The notes: generated by a model from the sequence alone, not told the origin. Counted from the first letter of the stretch, positions 1 to 8,510 are shown. The stretch is 36,364 nt of DNA from Selenomonadaceae bacterium (GCA_017554285.1 JAFZIQ010000025.1:1-36364), one strand, 5' to 3'. Translations and numbers: made by a program.

Positions 1-105
1 GCTCTTCGTACGGTTCCAACCGTAAACTGTAGCTTCCTCATCACTCTTGTAAGCCTTTGCGAAAGAGGCACCTATAAGGCCTAATCCGACTACACCGACT
101 GTCAT
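1..105 (-). CDS. tyrA: Prephenate dehydrogenase, N-terminal fragment (window edge)
   Basis: The first 35 codons of a gene that runs out of the window. The peptide begins MTVGVVGLGLIGASFAKAY, which is the dinucleotide-binding beta-alpha-beta start (GxGxxG) placed at the very N-terminus, as in TyrA-type prephenate dehydrogenases of Firmicutes. That family oxidatively decarboxylates prephenate to 4-hydroxyphenylpyruvate for tyrosine synthesis. The ATG lies one base after the stop of the truncated dcuB gene, and no clear ribosome binding site precedes it, so translation would depend on coupling. Other Rossmann-fold dehydrogenases cannot be excluded from 35 residues. The close junction with a truncated dcuB suggests a rearrangement or an assembly join. 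Confidence 0.6.
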   Translation of the reverse strand, partial: MTVGVVGLGLIGASFAKAYKSDEEATVYGWNRTKS

Positions 106-106
106 C

Positions 107-1138
107 TCAAGGATATTGAGCGACCGCATTGCCCAAGAAATCTTTCAGAAAAGTCATGTGCGCTCCGAAGCAAGTATTAGCCATCCAAGCGACGCCGTAA
201 ACCGATACCAGCGCGACGATACCAGATTTGAAAACTTGACTGTTGCCAACGTCTTTAGCCTTGACTTTGCAGACAAACAGAATAGTCGCCGCGACGAGCA
301 ACATAACCATTTGGATAACCGCCGTCATTGAAATTGGTTTCATATCGCCCTTAGCGTTCGGGAAGTGAGGCAACAAGTCGGGGAAATTGCCGAGAATGGC
401 GATAACAATAATGCCCGTGAAGAAAATATACATTGCGTGATAAAAACTGGGCGGCAATTCCTTATTCATAAGTGATTCGCTGTCGCCGTAAACATATTCC
501 TTATTCGCAGGGTCTTTGATGAATTCTTGAAAACGTTCATCCTTGTCGAGGTCTTTACCGCGCCTGTAACTCCAAAGAGCCGCCATAAAGACGCCCAGCC
601 CTGTTGCAGGCATGGCGACTGCCAAAATTTGAAGGACAGAATAATTATGACCTGCAGTAGCCATAAAGCCGACGATTGAGACGATAGCGACCGAAACGGG
701 CGAAGCGCAAATACCCATCTGCGACGCAACAGATGCGACTGCCATCGGACGTTCGGGACGAATGTTTTGTTTAATCGCTATGTCGTAGATAATCGGGAAC
801 ATGGTATAAACTACGTGCCCCGTGCCGCACAAGACGGTTAGAAACCACGTTGTCAACGGCGCGAGTATCGTAACATGTTTGGGATTATTGCGTAAGAATT
901 TTTCGGCGTATTTGAGCATGACGGTTAAGCCGCCCGAAGTTTGCAGGAAGCCCGCGCAGGTTACGACAGCCAAAATCGTCAACATAACGTCGATAGGCGG
1001 AGTGCCGGGCTTATAACCGAATATGAATGTGTAAATTACAAGACCAATGCCGCTTATGACGGCAAGCCCGATGCCTCCGTGTCGCACGCCGATGATTAAA
1101 CACGCCAGCAATACGAGGAATCCCAAAAACATCTCCAT
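107..1138 (-). CDS. dcuB: Anaerobic C4-dicarboxylate antiporter DcuB, C-terminally truncated
   Basis: A polytopic inner-membrane protein that matches Dcu-family fumarate/succinate antiporters along its whole length (for example LCGTGHVVYTMFPIIYD and RGKDLDKDERFQEFI). The start was set at the ATG at 1138 because GAGGTGA lies just upstream; a TTG further up is an extension. The ORF has 343 residues, whereas family members recalled from E. coli have about 435-445. The reading frame ends with TGA right after a conserved Tyr-Pro, and the downstream DNA in this frame is not DcuB-like, so the last roughly 95 residues and their membrane helices are missing rather than hidden behind a point stop. A DeoR-type regulator is transcribed divergently. 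Probably non-functional as written. Confidence 0.8.
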   Translation of the reverse strand: MEMFLGFLVLLACLIIGVRHGGIGLAVISGIGLVIYTFIFGYKPGTPPIDVMLTILAVVTCAGFLQTSGGLTVMLKYAEKFLRNNPKHVTILAPLTTWFLTVLCGTGHVVYTMFPIIYDIAIKQNIRPERPMAVASVASQMGICASPVSVAIVSIVGFMATAGHNYSVLQILAVAMPATGLGVFMAALWSYRRGKDLDKDERFQEFIKDPANKEYVYGDSESLMNKELPPSFYHAMYIFFTGIIVIAILGNFPDLLPHFPNAKGDMKPISMTAVIQMVMLLVAATILFVCKVKAKDVGNSQVFKSGIVALVSVYGVAWMANTCFGAHMTFLKDFLGNAVAQYP

Positions 1139-1168
1139 ACAAATCACCTCTTCCAATAAAATTTTTAT

Positions 1169-1198
1169 TTGCGTCGAAAAGTTATTCGTTGCGTCGAA
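1169..1198. promoter_or_regulatory. Direct-repeat operator candidate between dcuB and deoR
   Basis: TTGCGTCGAA occurs twice, at 1169-1178 and 1189-1198, with a period of exactly 20 bp (two helical turns). It lies upstream of dcuB and about 20 bp before the deoR promoter. Placement and phasing suit an operator for the adjacent DeoR-type regulator, but this is inference. Confidence 0.4.
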
Positions 1199-1217
1199 TG
1201 TATTTCCTGCAACATGT

Positions 1218-1246
1218 TTGCAAACGGCGGGAAAAAGATATACAAT
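1218..1246 (+). promoter_or_regulatory. Sigma-70-type promoter of the deoR-uvrB unit
   Basis: TTGCAA at 1218-1223, a 17-bp spacer and TACAAT at 1241-1246. The -35 box sits inside a perfect 10-bp palindrome, GTTTGCAAAC, at 1216-1225, which could itself be a regulator site. Confidence 0.5.
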
Positions 1247-1304
1247 CGCTTTGCATATAAGATTAAACTTGGCGGAAATTATTTTTCAAAGGAAGTGACC
1301 GAAA

Positions 1305-2075
1305 ATGTTTTTGGAAGAGCGGCAGTCAAAGATTCTGGAAATGTTGGAGCGCGACGGAAAAGTTTTGGTAAAAGAACTCGCGGAAATTTTCAGCGTAACG
1401 GAAGATTCAATTCGCAAAGACCTCAGCACACTTGAAATGGACGGGAAATTGAAACGTACATACGGCGGCGCGGTTACGATAGAAGAAAAATTGCAAATGA
1501 CGGAGGCAAATCGGCGGCGTATTTCGGACGTGGAGGCTAAACGTAAAATAGCGGCAATGGCAGTTCGACTCATGCAACCGCAGGATTTGATTTTCCTTGA
1601 CATCTCGACGATAAGCATAGCAGTCGCGCAGATTTTGGAAAAGACAGAGACGCCTTATAAGATTTTGACAAATATGGTTGACGTGCTTGTCATGTTGGCA
1701 CGCAATCCGAAGATAAATTTATTTTTCGCGGGCGGGCAGATTAATCACAGTCGCGACGGCTTTTCGGACGTATTGAATTTGGAATTTATCTCGAAGTTTC
1801 GACCGGATATAGCGTTTATCGGCGCGAGCGGCGTAGACATAAAAAGAAATTCTTTAAGCTCTCGCGATACTTCATCGGGACTTCACAAGACGCGCTTGAT
1901 TGAATTGAGCAAAGCTTCTTACGTGATAGCCGAATCGCGGAAAATCGGAATTGAAGGCAATTACAGTTTCGCCACGCTCGACAAAATCAACGGTATCATA
2001 ACCGACGCGAAAATTTCTAAGACTCTAACAGCCGCCGCCGAAGAACTTGGTGCGAAAATTATTTTGGCGGAGTAG
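1305..2075 (+). CDS. DeoR-family transcriptional regulator
   Basis: A 256-residue cytoplasmic regulator of usual family length. Residues about 5-58 form the DeoR winged helix-turn-helix ([19 protein letters not shown], then the wing with RTYGGAV). Residues about 75-235 form the DeoRC sensor domain, recognisable by [18 protein letters not shown] and IAESRKIG, which in this family senses phosphorylated sugars. AAAGGAAG at 1288-1295 supports the ATG. The stop is four bases before the TTG of uvrB, so the two are probably cotranscribed. No sugar gene is nearby, so the effector is unknown. The divergent dcuB and the 20-bp-phased repeats between them are the obvious candidate targets. Confidence 0.88.
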   Translation: MFLEERQSKILEMLERDGKVLVKELAEIFSVTEDSIRKDLSTLEMDGKLKRTYGGAVTIEEKLQMTEANRRRISDVEAKRKIAAMAVRLMQPQDLIFLDISTISIAVAQILEKTETPYKILTNMVDVLVMLARNPKINLFFAGGQINHSRDGFSDVLNLEFISKFRPDIAFIGASGVDIKRNSLSSRDTSSGLHKTRLIELSKASYVIAESRKIGIEGNYSFATLDKINGIITDAKISKTLTAAAEELGAKIILAE

Positions 2076-2079
2076 AATT

Positions 2080-4062
2080 TTGCTTAAGAAAAAATTTAAA
2101 GTGGTGTCGAATTTCAATCCGACGGGCGACCAACCGCAAGCGATAGAATCATTGGCAGAAGGGCTTGACGACGGCTTAAGGTCTCAAGTCCTTTTGGGCG
2201 CGACGGGCACGGGCAAAACTTTTACAATCGCTAAGGTTATCGAACGTGTTCAGTTACCGACGCTGGTTATAGCGCATAATAAAACTTTAGCCGCGCAGTT
2301 GGCAGCCGAATTCAAAAATTTTTTCCCTGATAATTACGTCGGCTATTTCGTGAGTTATTACGATTATTACCAGCCCGAAGCGTATATAGCGGCGACGGAT
2401 ACTTACATTGAGAAAGACGCCTCGATTAATGACGAAATTGACCAAATGCGGCATTCGGCGACGTGCAGTTTATTTGAAAGGCGCGACGTTATTATTGTTG
2501 CCAGCGTCTCTTGCATTTACGGCTTGGGCAGTCCCGAAAGTTATTACAAATTGCTTTTACATCTGCGCGTCGGTCAAATTATTTCCCGCGATAAAATTTT
2601 GCGGCGGCTGATTGAAATTCGTTACAATCGGAATGACATAATTATTGAGCGCGGGAATTTCCGAGTTCGGGGCGACGTTATCGAAGTCACTCCTGCGGGT
2701 TATAACGGTCGGGCGATTCGGATTGAACTTTTCGGCGACGAGATAGATAAAATCAGCGAGTTTGAAATTTTGACGAGCAAAGTTATCGGGCGTCGGGAAG
2801 AAATTTTTATCTTTCCTGCGTCCCATTACGTGACGGATTATGATGATTTGGAGCGGGCAGAAAAAGCTATTCGGGCTGAAATGACCGCGCAGGTTGAAAA
2901 ATTTACAGCTAAAGGCAAGTTGATTGAGGCGCAACGGATTGAGCAACGAACGCGCTTTGATTTGGAAATGATGGCGGAAATGGGCTATTGTACGGGCATA
3001 GAAAATTATTCGCGGCATTTGACGGGCAGAGCTGAGGGCGAGCCGCCGTTTACTTTGATAGATTATTTCCCCGAAAAATTTTTAACGGTGATAGATGAAT
3101 CGCATGTAACGTTGCCGCAACTTCGGGCAATGTATGCGGGCGACCAATCGCGAAAAAATTCATTGATAGAAAACGGATTCCGATTGCCGAGCGCGAGAGA
3201 TAATCGCCCTTTGACTTTCGAGGAATTCAATCAAAAAATTTCGCAGATAATATTTGTATCGGCGACGCCCGCAGAATATGAATTGAACGAATCACAAAAC
3301 ACGGTCGAGCAAATCATACGCCCGACGGGATTATTGGACCCGATTGTCGAAGTTCGCCCGATAGAAAATCAGATAGACGATTTGATTTCGGAAATAAATC
3401 TGCGCGTCAAAATGGAAGAGCGAGTTTTGATAACGACGCTGACAAAAAAATTTGCGGAAGAACTGACGGATTATTTAAGCGGCGTAAAAATTCGGGTGAA
3501 GTATTTGCATTCGGACGTTGTGACATTGGAGCGGGCAGAAATAATTCACGACCTCCGCGCAGGCAAGTTTGATGTATTGGTCGGAATAAATCTTTTGCGT
3601 GAAGGCTTGGACATGCCCGAAGTTTCGCTGATAGCAATTTTGGACGCGGACAAGGAAGGCTTTTTGCGTTCGGATACTTCGTTGATACAGACAATCGGGC
3701 GGGCGGCTCGGAACGTTCACGGCAAAGTTATTTTATATGCAGACAGAGTAACGGACTCAATGCGACGGGCGATGAATGAAACTGCGCGGCGTCGAAAAAT
3801 TCAAGAGGAATACAACGCAAAATTCCACGTAACCCCCAAGACGATAGAAAAGCCGATAGCTCCGTTAATTGAGTTGCCGCTGAAAAAATCTGTCAAGAAA
3901 CCGCAATCGACAAGCGAACTGATAAAAAAATTGACTCCCGCGCAGAAGAAAAATTTAGTCAAAAGTTTAACCGCCGAAATGCGGGAGGCGTCGCGAGCTT
4001 TGGAATTCGAGCGAGCCGCCGAACTCCGAGATTTGATCTTAAAGTTGGAAGAACACTTATAA
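2080..4062 (+). CDS. uvrB: UvrABC excision repair helicase subunit UvrB
   Basis: UvrB receives damaged DNA from UvrA, verifies the lesion with its beta-hairpin and loads UvrC. Visible parts are the Walker A GATGTGKT (residues 40-47), the tyrosine-rich beta-hairpin region starting [10 protein letters not shown] (from about residue 93), the DESH box (about 339), the helicase motif QTIGRAARN near residue 540, and a C-terminal UVR motif (about 620-655) that contacts UvrC. At 660 residues it has normal length. The start is TTG at 2080: GGCGGAG lies seven bases upstream, and the alternative upstream ATG would overlap deoR and add a non-conserved tail. It follows deoR by four bases. Confidence 0.97.
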   Translation: MLKKKFKVVSNFNPTGDQPQAIESLAEGLDDGLRSQVLLGATGTGKTFTIAKVIERVQLPTLVIAHNKTLAAQLAAEFKNFFPDNYVGYFVSYYDYYQPEAYIAATDTYIEKDASINDEIDQMRHSATCSLFERRDVIIVASVSCIYGLGSPESYYKLLLHLRVGQIISRDKILRRLIEIRYNRNDIIIERGNFRVRGDVIEVTPAGYNGRAIRIELFGDEIDKISEFEILTSKVIGRREEIFIFPASHYVTDYDDLERAEKAIRAEMTAQVEKFTAKGKLIEAQRIEQRTRFDLEMMAEMGYCTGIENYSRHLTGRAEGEPPFTLIDYFPEKFLTVIDESHVTLPQLRAMYAGDQSRKNSLIENGFRLPSARDNRPLTFEEFNQKISQIIFVSATPAEYELNESQNTVEQIIRPTGLLDPIVEVRPIENQIDDLISEINLRVKMEERVLITTLTKKFAEELTDYLSGVKIRVKYLHSDVVTLERAEIIHDLRAGKFDVLVGINLLREGLDMPEVSLIAILDADKEGFLRSDTSLIQTIGRAARNVHGKVILYADRVTDSMRRAMNETARRRKIQEEYNAKFHVTPKTIEKPIAPLIELPLKKSVKKPQSTSELIKKLTPAQKKNLVKSLTAEMREASRALEFERAAELRDLILKLEEHL

Positions 4063-4066
4063 AAAA

Positions 4067-4104
4067 AATCAGCCCCGCCGTGTACGAGACTGATTAATTT
4101 TTTT
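4067..4104. terminator. Terminator between convergent uvrB and the glycosyltransferase gene
   Basis: AATCAG (4067-4072) pairs with CTGATT (4090-4095) across a 17-nt loop. A T-rich run follows on the + strand and an A-run precedes it, so it could work in both directions. The stem is short. Confidence 0.45.
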
Positions 4105-4117
4105 GCGCGATACCAAA

Positions 4118-4939
4118 TCATTTTATCGAATTCAAGTCGTAGAAGAACCCGAATTCCTCTTCGAGTTGTTTTTTTGTGATGTCTGCAGTAGTCAGCTTTT
4201 TCTTATTTGGAAGCTTAAGCGTCGAATTGGTAACCAACAATTGTTGTGAAAACTCATGCCTGAAATAAATATAGGCTTTTGAGGAGAGATTTTGTTGAAA
4301 CATATTATCCGAAAACTTCATACTGTTTTTCTCAAGGAATTCTTTCAGGTTAAGTTTAGCTTTTGTATGGTCAAAATTATATGGATAAACAAATGGTAAA
4401 TTTTTACCAAACGAAGATTTAATTATCAGAGACTGTAAAATAGAATGGTGACCTATTCCGCCCCATTTAATGTCATAAATGTACAACTCGCCACAAATAT
4501 ATTCATATCCGTCGCAATAGCCATATGACAAAATGTTTTCACAATCATCAACTTTGCTCTGCGTGTCTGCAATGGCGTCTTTAAATATAAAATCGTCAAA
4601 ATCTATTCTGGATTGAATTACAAAATCATAATTATCATATGCCTCTTTAACCAAGCGGAGAATATCCGCCCATTTTACGAATTTAAGCGGCAGAGTGGTA
4701 GAATCTCTCAACGTCGAGAAAATGAATTCGTATTTTGTGTCATCAACGAATTTGTCATTTACGAAAAAAACAAGTTCAAAATTTTTGTTCGTTTGATTCT
4801 CCAGAGACTTTAACATATTTTTTGCCAACGGCAACTGCTTTGATAAGAAATCTACATCAAGGACATTGTGCGGATAACCTTTTCTTTGAAAATTAAAAAA
4901 TCTGCTGATAATAAAATGTTTTATCGTCTTGTCTGACAT
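4118..4939 (-). CDS. Putative rhamnosyltransferase-like glycosyltransferase
   Basis: A 273-residue soluble protein that resembles the 'putative rhamnosyl transferase' family: an N-terminal FIISRF, then SLENQTNKNFELVFF, then an acidic QSRIDFDD motif (residues 109-116) where a sugar nucleotide and metal would bind in a GT-A fold. The start is the ATG at 4939, preceded at seven bases by GGGAGG; an in-frame TTG lies within that binding site and is not the start. It stands alone between convergent uvrB and the divergent STAS gene. Its AT-rich, Asn/Lys/Phe-rich composition differs from its neighbours, hinting at acquisition. Substrate and acceptor are unknown; surface polysaccharide is likely. Confidence 0.6.
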   Translation of the reverse strand: MSDKTIKHFIISRFFNFQRKGYPHNVLDVDFLSKQLPLAKNMLKSLENQTNKNFELVFFVNDKFVDDTKYEFIFSTLRDSTTLPLKFVKWADILRLVKEAYDNYDFVIQSRIDFDDFIFKDAIADTQSKVDDCENILSYGYCDGYEYICGELYIYDIKWGGIGHHSILQSLIIKSSFGKNLPFVYPYNFDHTKAKLNLKEFLEKNSMKFSDNMFQQNLSSKAYIYFRHEFSQQLLVTNSTLKLPNKKKLTTADITKKQLEEEFGFFYDLNSIK

Positions 4940-5109
4940 TTCTTTACCTCCCAAAAATTATTTGTAAGTTGTTCGCCCTTACTGCGTGGCATGTGTACAC
5001 GCGCACAGACAAATCAAAACTTCGGGAGGTATTATATATATATATATATGCTGTCAAGAGTTGTTATAGAAAAATTTTCGTCAAATCGTTTAAAAATCTT
5101 TTTGCAAGA

Positions 5110-5139
5110 TTGACAGAGTGTGATATTATCTATTAACAT
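5110..5139 (+). promoter_or_regulatory. Promoter of the STAS/anti-sigma pair
   Basis: TTGACA at 5110-5115, an 18-bp spacer and TAACAT at 5134-5139, about 40 bp before the ATG at 5179. The -10 box is weak. Upstream (4940-5109) the DNA holds the palindrome GTGTACAC at 4993-5000 and a run of eight TA units at 5033-5048. Confidence 0.45.
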
Positions 5140-5178
5140 AGCTTAACATCTTGAGGATTTAAAAAGGAGATTGTAAAA

Positions 5179-5475
5179 ATGGAAATCAAAAAGGAACAAA
5201 ATGGAAACGCATTAACACTGAAGATTGTCGGACGCCTCGATGCAGGCTCTGCGCCCGAACTGTCCAAAGAATTGACGACTTCGCTTAACAACGTAACGGA
5301 TTTGACTTTCGACTTAGCCGAGTTGAAATATATCGCGTCTGCCGGACTGCGTGTCTTGCTCGTCGCTCAAAAGCGCATGAATAAACAAGGTTCAATGAAA
5401 TTAATCAACGTCAGCGAAGCGGTTATGGAAGTTTTGGAAATGACGGGTTTCGCGAGCTTGATGACAATTGCTTAA
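5179..5475 (+). CDS. STAS-domain anti-sigma factor antagonist (RsbV/SpoIIAA-like)
   Basis: A 98-residue single STAS domain, the usual length for anti-anti-sigma factors. The conserved loop IASAGLRVLL carries Ser54, the residue that the partner kinase phosphorylates in RsbV and SpoIIAA. Unphosphorylated antagonist binds the kinase and releases its sigma factor or other partner. AAAGGAG before the ATG supports the start. The kinase gene follows after 12 bp. No sigma factor or PP2C phosphatase gene is in the window, so the regulated partner is unknown. Confidence 0.88.
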   Translation: MEIKKEQNGNALTLKIVGRLDAGSAPELSKELTTSLNNVTDLTFDLAELKYIASAGLRVLLVAQKRMNKQGSMKLINVSEAVMEVLEMTGFASLMTIA

Positions 5476-5487
5476 CGGAGAATTTCT

Positions 5488-5895
5488 ATGGAAAAAATTA
5501 CGGTTGAGGCGGTTGTCGAAAATCTTCAAACGGTTATCGACTTCGCAACTGAAAAATTGGAAGCTCGCGATTGCCCCATGAAAACTTCCATGCAACTTGA
5601 GCTTGTTATCGAAGAGATTTTCGTAAACATTGCAAACTATGCTTATCACCCCGAAACAGGCGTGGCAACTTTTTGCATGGAGTTTGAAGAAAATCCGTCT
5701 GCCGTGTCAATGACGTTTATTGACGGCGGCAAGCCTTACAATCCATTAGAAAAAGATGACCCCGATACCACGCTCGACGTTGACGAACGCGAAATCGGAG
5801 GTCTTGGAATTTTTCTTGTCAAGAAGAATGTCGACGAAATTTCTTATGAATATGCGGACGGGAAAAATATTCTGCGCATGAAAAGATTTTTCTGA
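5488..5895 (+). CDS. Anti-sigma factor serine kinase (RsbW/SpoIIAB-like ATPase)
   Basis: A 135-residue GHKL-type ATPase domain. The N box is in ELVIEEIFVNIANYAY (Glu42/Glu43, Asn47), and the G1 box is FIDGGKPYNP with Asp79; a glycine-rich GGLGIFLVKK follows. This is the HATPase_c_2 architecture of RsbW, which binds a partner and phosphorylates the STAS antagonist encoded just upstream. GGAG at the end of the upstream gene is the likely binding site. In related anaerobes such pairs often serve surface or stress regulation; the target cannot be told from here. Confidence 0.85.
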   Translation: MEKITVEAVVENLQTVIDFATEKLEARDCPMKTSMQLELVIEEIFVNIANYAYHPETGVATFCMEFEENPSAVSMTFIDGGKPYNPLEKDDPDTTLDVDEREIGGLGIFLVKKNVDEISYEYADGKNILRMKRFF

Positions 5896-5934
5896 AGTTT
5901 TCGCGATGATGTTTCACGTGCAAGCGGGAATACT

Positions 5935-7071
5935 TCACGCGGGCAAAATTTTTGCAAGCGTCTCCATCATTTTCGGCACGTCGACAGGTTTGGCAATATG
6001 CGCGTTCATGCCGGCTGCGAGAGCGTTTTTAACGTCCTCACTGAAGGCGTTGGCTGTCATTGCGATAATAGGAATATTTGCGAGTTCGGGATTTTCCAAC
6101 TCGCGAATTTTTTTTGTTGCCTCGTAGCCGCCCATTATCGGCATTTGAATATCCATAAGGACGCAATCATAATCGCCGGGCTTGGCATTGGAAACTTTCT
6201 TGAAAGCCTCCGAGCCGTCGCCCGCAGTATCGACGATAAAGCCCGCCGCCTCAAGGAGCATTTTGGCAATTTCGCGATTAACTTCAATGTCATCGACCAG
6301 CAAAAGTTTCTTGCCTTCAAAGTCAATCATCTGCGCGGCTTTATTTGTATCGTTTTCTTCTTCGATTTCATCGGCAAGCTTGAAATTAATATTCACTAAA
6401 AACTCGGTGCCTTCTCCGGGCGCGGTGATAACTTTAATTGTACCGTTCATTAAATCAATAATACTCTTTGTAATTGCCATGCCAAGTCCCGTACCTTGAA
6501 TCTTGCTTACCGTCGAAGTCCTTTCGCGTTCAAATGCCTCAAAAACTTTCGCGGCAAATTCGGGCGTCATACCTATTCCGCTGTCCTTAACGCGCAATTC
6601 ATAATCCGCCGATTCGTCATGAATCTCTCCCAGTTGCTTAAGCGTCACGGAAATTCTCCCGCCTTCGGGCGTGAATTTGTAAGCATTGCTTAAAAGATTC
6701 AGCAAAACTCTGTTCAAACGATTTTTATCAAAGACAGCGTATTTATTTTTAACGCCGGAGCTGTCCACGTCAAAAGTTATTTTCTTGCCCTGCATCTGTG
6801 TCGCGAACATATCATAAACTTCATTCATAGTCCTTACCAGATTATCGGGCACAAGTTCAAGTTCCATTTTGCCGCTTTCGATTCGGCTCATCTCCAACAC
6901 GTCATTAATCAGCGCGAGCAAATGCTTACTTGAGGCATCAATTTTATTGAGGAATCCAAACATTTTATTTGGAATATCACTCGGACAAGGTTCGTCTCGA
7001 TATTTCGGACAACGTTCGCAAGTCTTGTGCAAATCTCTGGCGATACCGAGATAGCCGACGATTGCATTCAT
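5935..7071 (-). CDS. Hybrid histidine kinase, catalytic and receiver part (downstream piece of a frameshifted gene)
   Basis: It begins at MNAIVGYLGI, the sequence that normally follows the phosphoaccepting His-Asp in the HisKA domain. It then carries the second HisKA helix (LINDVLEMSRIESGKM), the HATPase boxes (NLLSNAYKFTPEGG, DSGIGM, GTGLGMAI) and a C-terminal receiver with VDD and the phosphorylated Asp in VLMDIQMP. The phosphoacceptor His is in the upstream ORF, which overlaps it by ATGA. Inserting one base near 7079/7080 restores a continuous 749-residue protein. An unusual cysteine cluster (CERC, then Cys eight further on) lies between the HisKA helices. Either a sequencing error, a recent pseudogene, or a reinitiating split protein. 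Confidence 0.8.
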   Translation of the reverse strand: MNAIVGYLGIARDLHKTCERCPKYRDEPCPSDIPNKMFGFLNKIDASSKHLLALINDVLEMSRIESGKMELELVPDNLVRTMNEVYDMFATQMQGKKITFDVDSSGVKNKYAVFDKNRLNRVLLNLLSNAYKFTPEGGRISVTLKQLGEIHDESADYELRVKDSGIGMTPEFAAKVFEAFERERTSTVSKIQGTGLGMAITKSIIDLMNGTIKVITAPGEGTEFLVNINFKLADEIEEENDTNKAAQMIDFEGKKLLLVDDIEVNREIAKMLLEAAGFIVDTAGDGSEAFKKVSNAKPGDYDCVLMDIQMPIMGGYEATKKIRELENPELANIPIIAMTANAFSEDVKNALAAGMNAHIAKPVDVPKMMETLAKILPA

Positions 7072-8183
7072 TGGCGTCCTATATCGTGGCTCATATTGGA
7101 AAGAAAAGTTGACTTGGCTTTATTGGCTTCTTCGGCGCGTTCCTTTTCAGCGATAAGTTCTGCCTGTTGACTTTTTAATTGGTCGCTTTGCTGTTTAATC
7201 GTCTCCAAATTTTCTTGAAGTTGAAGAGTATATTGCTCCTGCGAATGGGCGTAACGAATTTGAAGATAAGCATAGCCGATTAAAAGAATAACCAAAAGCA
7301 CACTGGACAAAATCAGCGCGATAAGCCACGGGCGACTTGTAACCATTTCTTCAAGCGTGATATTTTCGTAACGGCTGCTGATCCATTTTTTGGTTAAGGC
7401 GTCGAGACGACCTTCCTGTTGCATTTGAATCAAAACGGCATTGACGCGAACGCGGAGCATTGTATCTTCCGGATGCAAGGCAAGAGTGCCGTAAACATGC
7501 TGAACGGCGTAACTGGGGAAAACGTCGCTGATATGCATTTTATCAAGAAAGCCGCCGCCGACTTGAATCGGACAAATGGCAAATTCATATTCGCCGCTTT
7601 TAATTCCTTCAAACATTCTTTTATAGGAATGAATGTAAGAAATTTCGTCATCGAGACCGAGACCGGGCATTTTGTGCAGTGAAGCAACTCTGCGCCCGTA
7701 AAGTTCGGCGACAGAAGAAATTTCTTTGCGCCCGTAAACAACATATTGTCTTTCAGTCGTTGGCAAGGTTGCGATAATCGAGGGATTATTTATAATCGAA
7801 TCGGATTCCATATTCATGATAATATCTGCGCCGCCGCCGAGAAAAATTTTATTGGCGTCGTTCCAATCCATAAGCGACAAGTCCAGATTCATCTGCAAAC
7901 GGTTGGCGATTTCGTTCATCATTTCGACATCGTAGCCTTGATAATTGCCGTCGGCGTCGACGTAGGAATAGGGCGAGTAATCGTTATCGGTTACAACGTG
8001 CAGAGTTTTCTTAAAATTATTCTGTGGTTGGATTTCGACTCTGGGCGGTTCTCGGAAGACGCCCGCGAGATTGAGATATATCCCAACAAAAATAATTGAA
8101 AGAATTATCGGCAAGGAGATTGCCAATATTACAAGATAATTTTTCTTATCGAAGAATTTTTTTTGCGGTACCTGATTGTTCAT
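7068..8183 (-). CDS. Sensor histidine kinase, periplasmic SBP-like sensor part (upstream piece of a frameshifted gene)
   Basis: Residues about 17-38 form a membrane helix. About 60-280 form a family 3 solute-binding domain (LHVVTDNDYSPYSYVDADG, then GYDVEMMNEIANRL), and about 285-308 a second membrane helix; a coiled coil follows, then the H box NMSHDI with His366. The next codons should read Arg-Thr-Pro-Met but are shifted, giving GRQ-stop. The sensor is related to the amino-acid-binding lipoproteins at 13478-19240 and probably detects a small polar metabolite in the periplasm. Its promoter and a perfect inverted repeat lie upstream. Confidence 0.82.
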   Translation of the reverse strand: MNNQVPQKKFFDKKNYLVILAISLPIILSIIFVGIYLNLAGVFREPPRVEIQPQNNFKKTLHVVTDNDYSPYSYVDADGNYQGYDVEMMNEIANRLQMNLDLSLMDWNDANKIFLGGGADIIMNMESDSIINNPSIIATLPTTERQYVVYGRKEISSVAELYGRRVASLHKMPGLGLDDEISYIHSYKRMFEGIKSGEYEFAICPIQVGGGFLDKMHISDVFPSYAVQHVYGTLALHPEDTMLRVRVNAVLIQMQQEGRLDALTKKWISSRYENITLEEMVTSRPWLIALILSSVLLVILLIGYAYLQIRYAHSQEQYTLQLQENLETIKQQSDQLKSQQAELIAEKERAEEANKAKSTFLSNMSHDIGRQ

Positions 8184-8219
8184 AGATTTTTCCCCTTCAA
8201 GCGGATACGTTTCAAACTT

Positions 8220-8264
8220 AGTTCAAATCGATTGAACTATATCAAAAAATTTTTTAAAAGACAA
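8220..8264 (-). promoter_or_regulatory. Promoter and inverted-repeat operator of the hybrid kinase gene
   Basis: On the - strand TTGTCT (8259-8264), a 17-bp spacer and TATAGT (8236-8241). AGTTCAA and TTGAACT form a perfect 7-bp inverted repeat with a 5-bp centre at 8220-8238, overlapping the -10 box and the start region. A repressor site is likely. Confidence 0.5.
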
Positions 8265-8291
8265 TGACAAAAGGGAGCCGAAAAATTTTTC

Positions 8292-8320
8292 TTGACAGTT
8301 TTAAAAACAGAGTTTATAAT
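8292..8320 (+). promoter_or_regulatory. Perfect-consensus sigma-70 promoter of the tRNA-Val operon
   Basis: TTGACA at 8292-8297, a 17-bp spacer and TATAAT at 8315-8320, 24 bp before the first tRNA. All twelve consensus positions match, as expected for a stable-RNA promoter. Confidence 0.9.
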
Positions 8321-8343
8321 TACGCCTGTCTTGAAAGAGACAT

Positions 8344-8420
8344 GGGGTTGTAGCTCAGATGGTTAGAGTGCCTCGTTGACATCGAGGAGGTCACAGATTC
8401 GAGTTCTGTCAGCCCCACCA
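8344..8420 (+). tRNA. tRNA-Val (anticodon GAC)
   Basis: A 77-nt cloverleaf. The acceptor GGGGTTG pairs with CAGCCCC, the D arm is GCTC/GAGT, the anticodon stem is CCTCG/CGAGG with loop TTGACAT, the T arm is ACAGA/TCTGT with TTCGAGT, and CCA is encoded. The anticodon GAC reads GUC and GUU. Confidence 0.96.
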
Positions 8421-8434
8421 ATTTTTTTATTTAG

Positions 8435-8510
8435 GCTCGCTTAGCTCAGTTGGTAGAGCATCTCCGTCACATGGAGGAGGTCGGGGGTTCGAGTCTCTCA
8501 GCGAGCACCA
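8435..8510 (+). tRNA. tRNA-Val (anticodon CAC)
   Basis: A 76-nt cloverleaf. The acceptor GCTCGCT pairs with AGCGAGC, the D arm is GCTC/GAGC, the anticodon stem is TCTCC/GGAGG with loop GTCACAT, the T stem is GGGGG/CTCTC with two G-U pairs, and CCA is encoded. The anticodon CAC reads GUG. It follows the first tRNA by 14 bp in the same transcript. Confidence 0.94.

Noticed and set aside
5024-5113. A 21-codon ORF after GGGAGGT and a run of TA units
   Set aside because: The distance from the binding site to the ATG is 18 bp, the peptide is short and unremarkable, and its stop overlaps the promoter of the STAS gene. Slippage control would be speculation.
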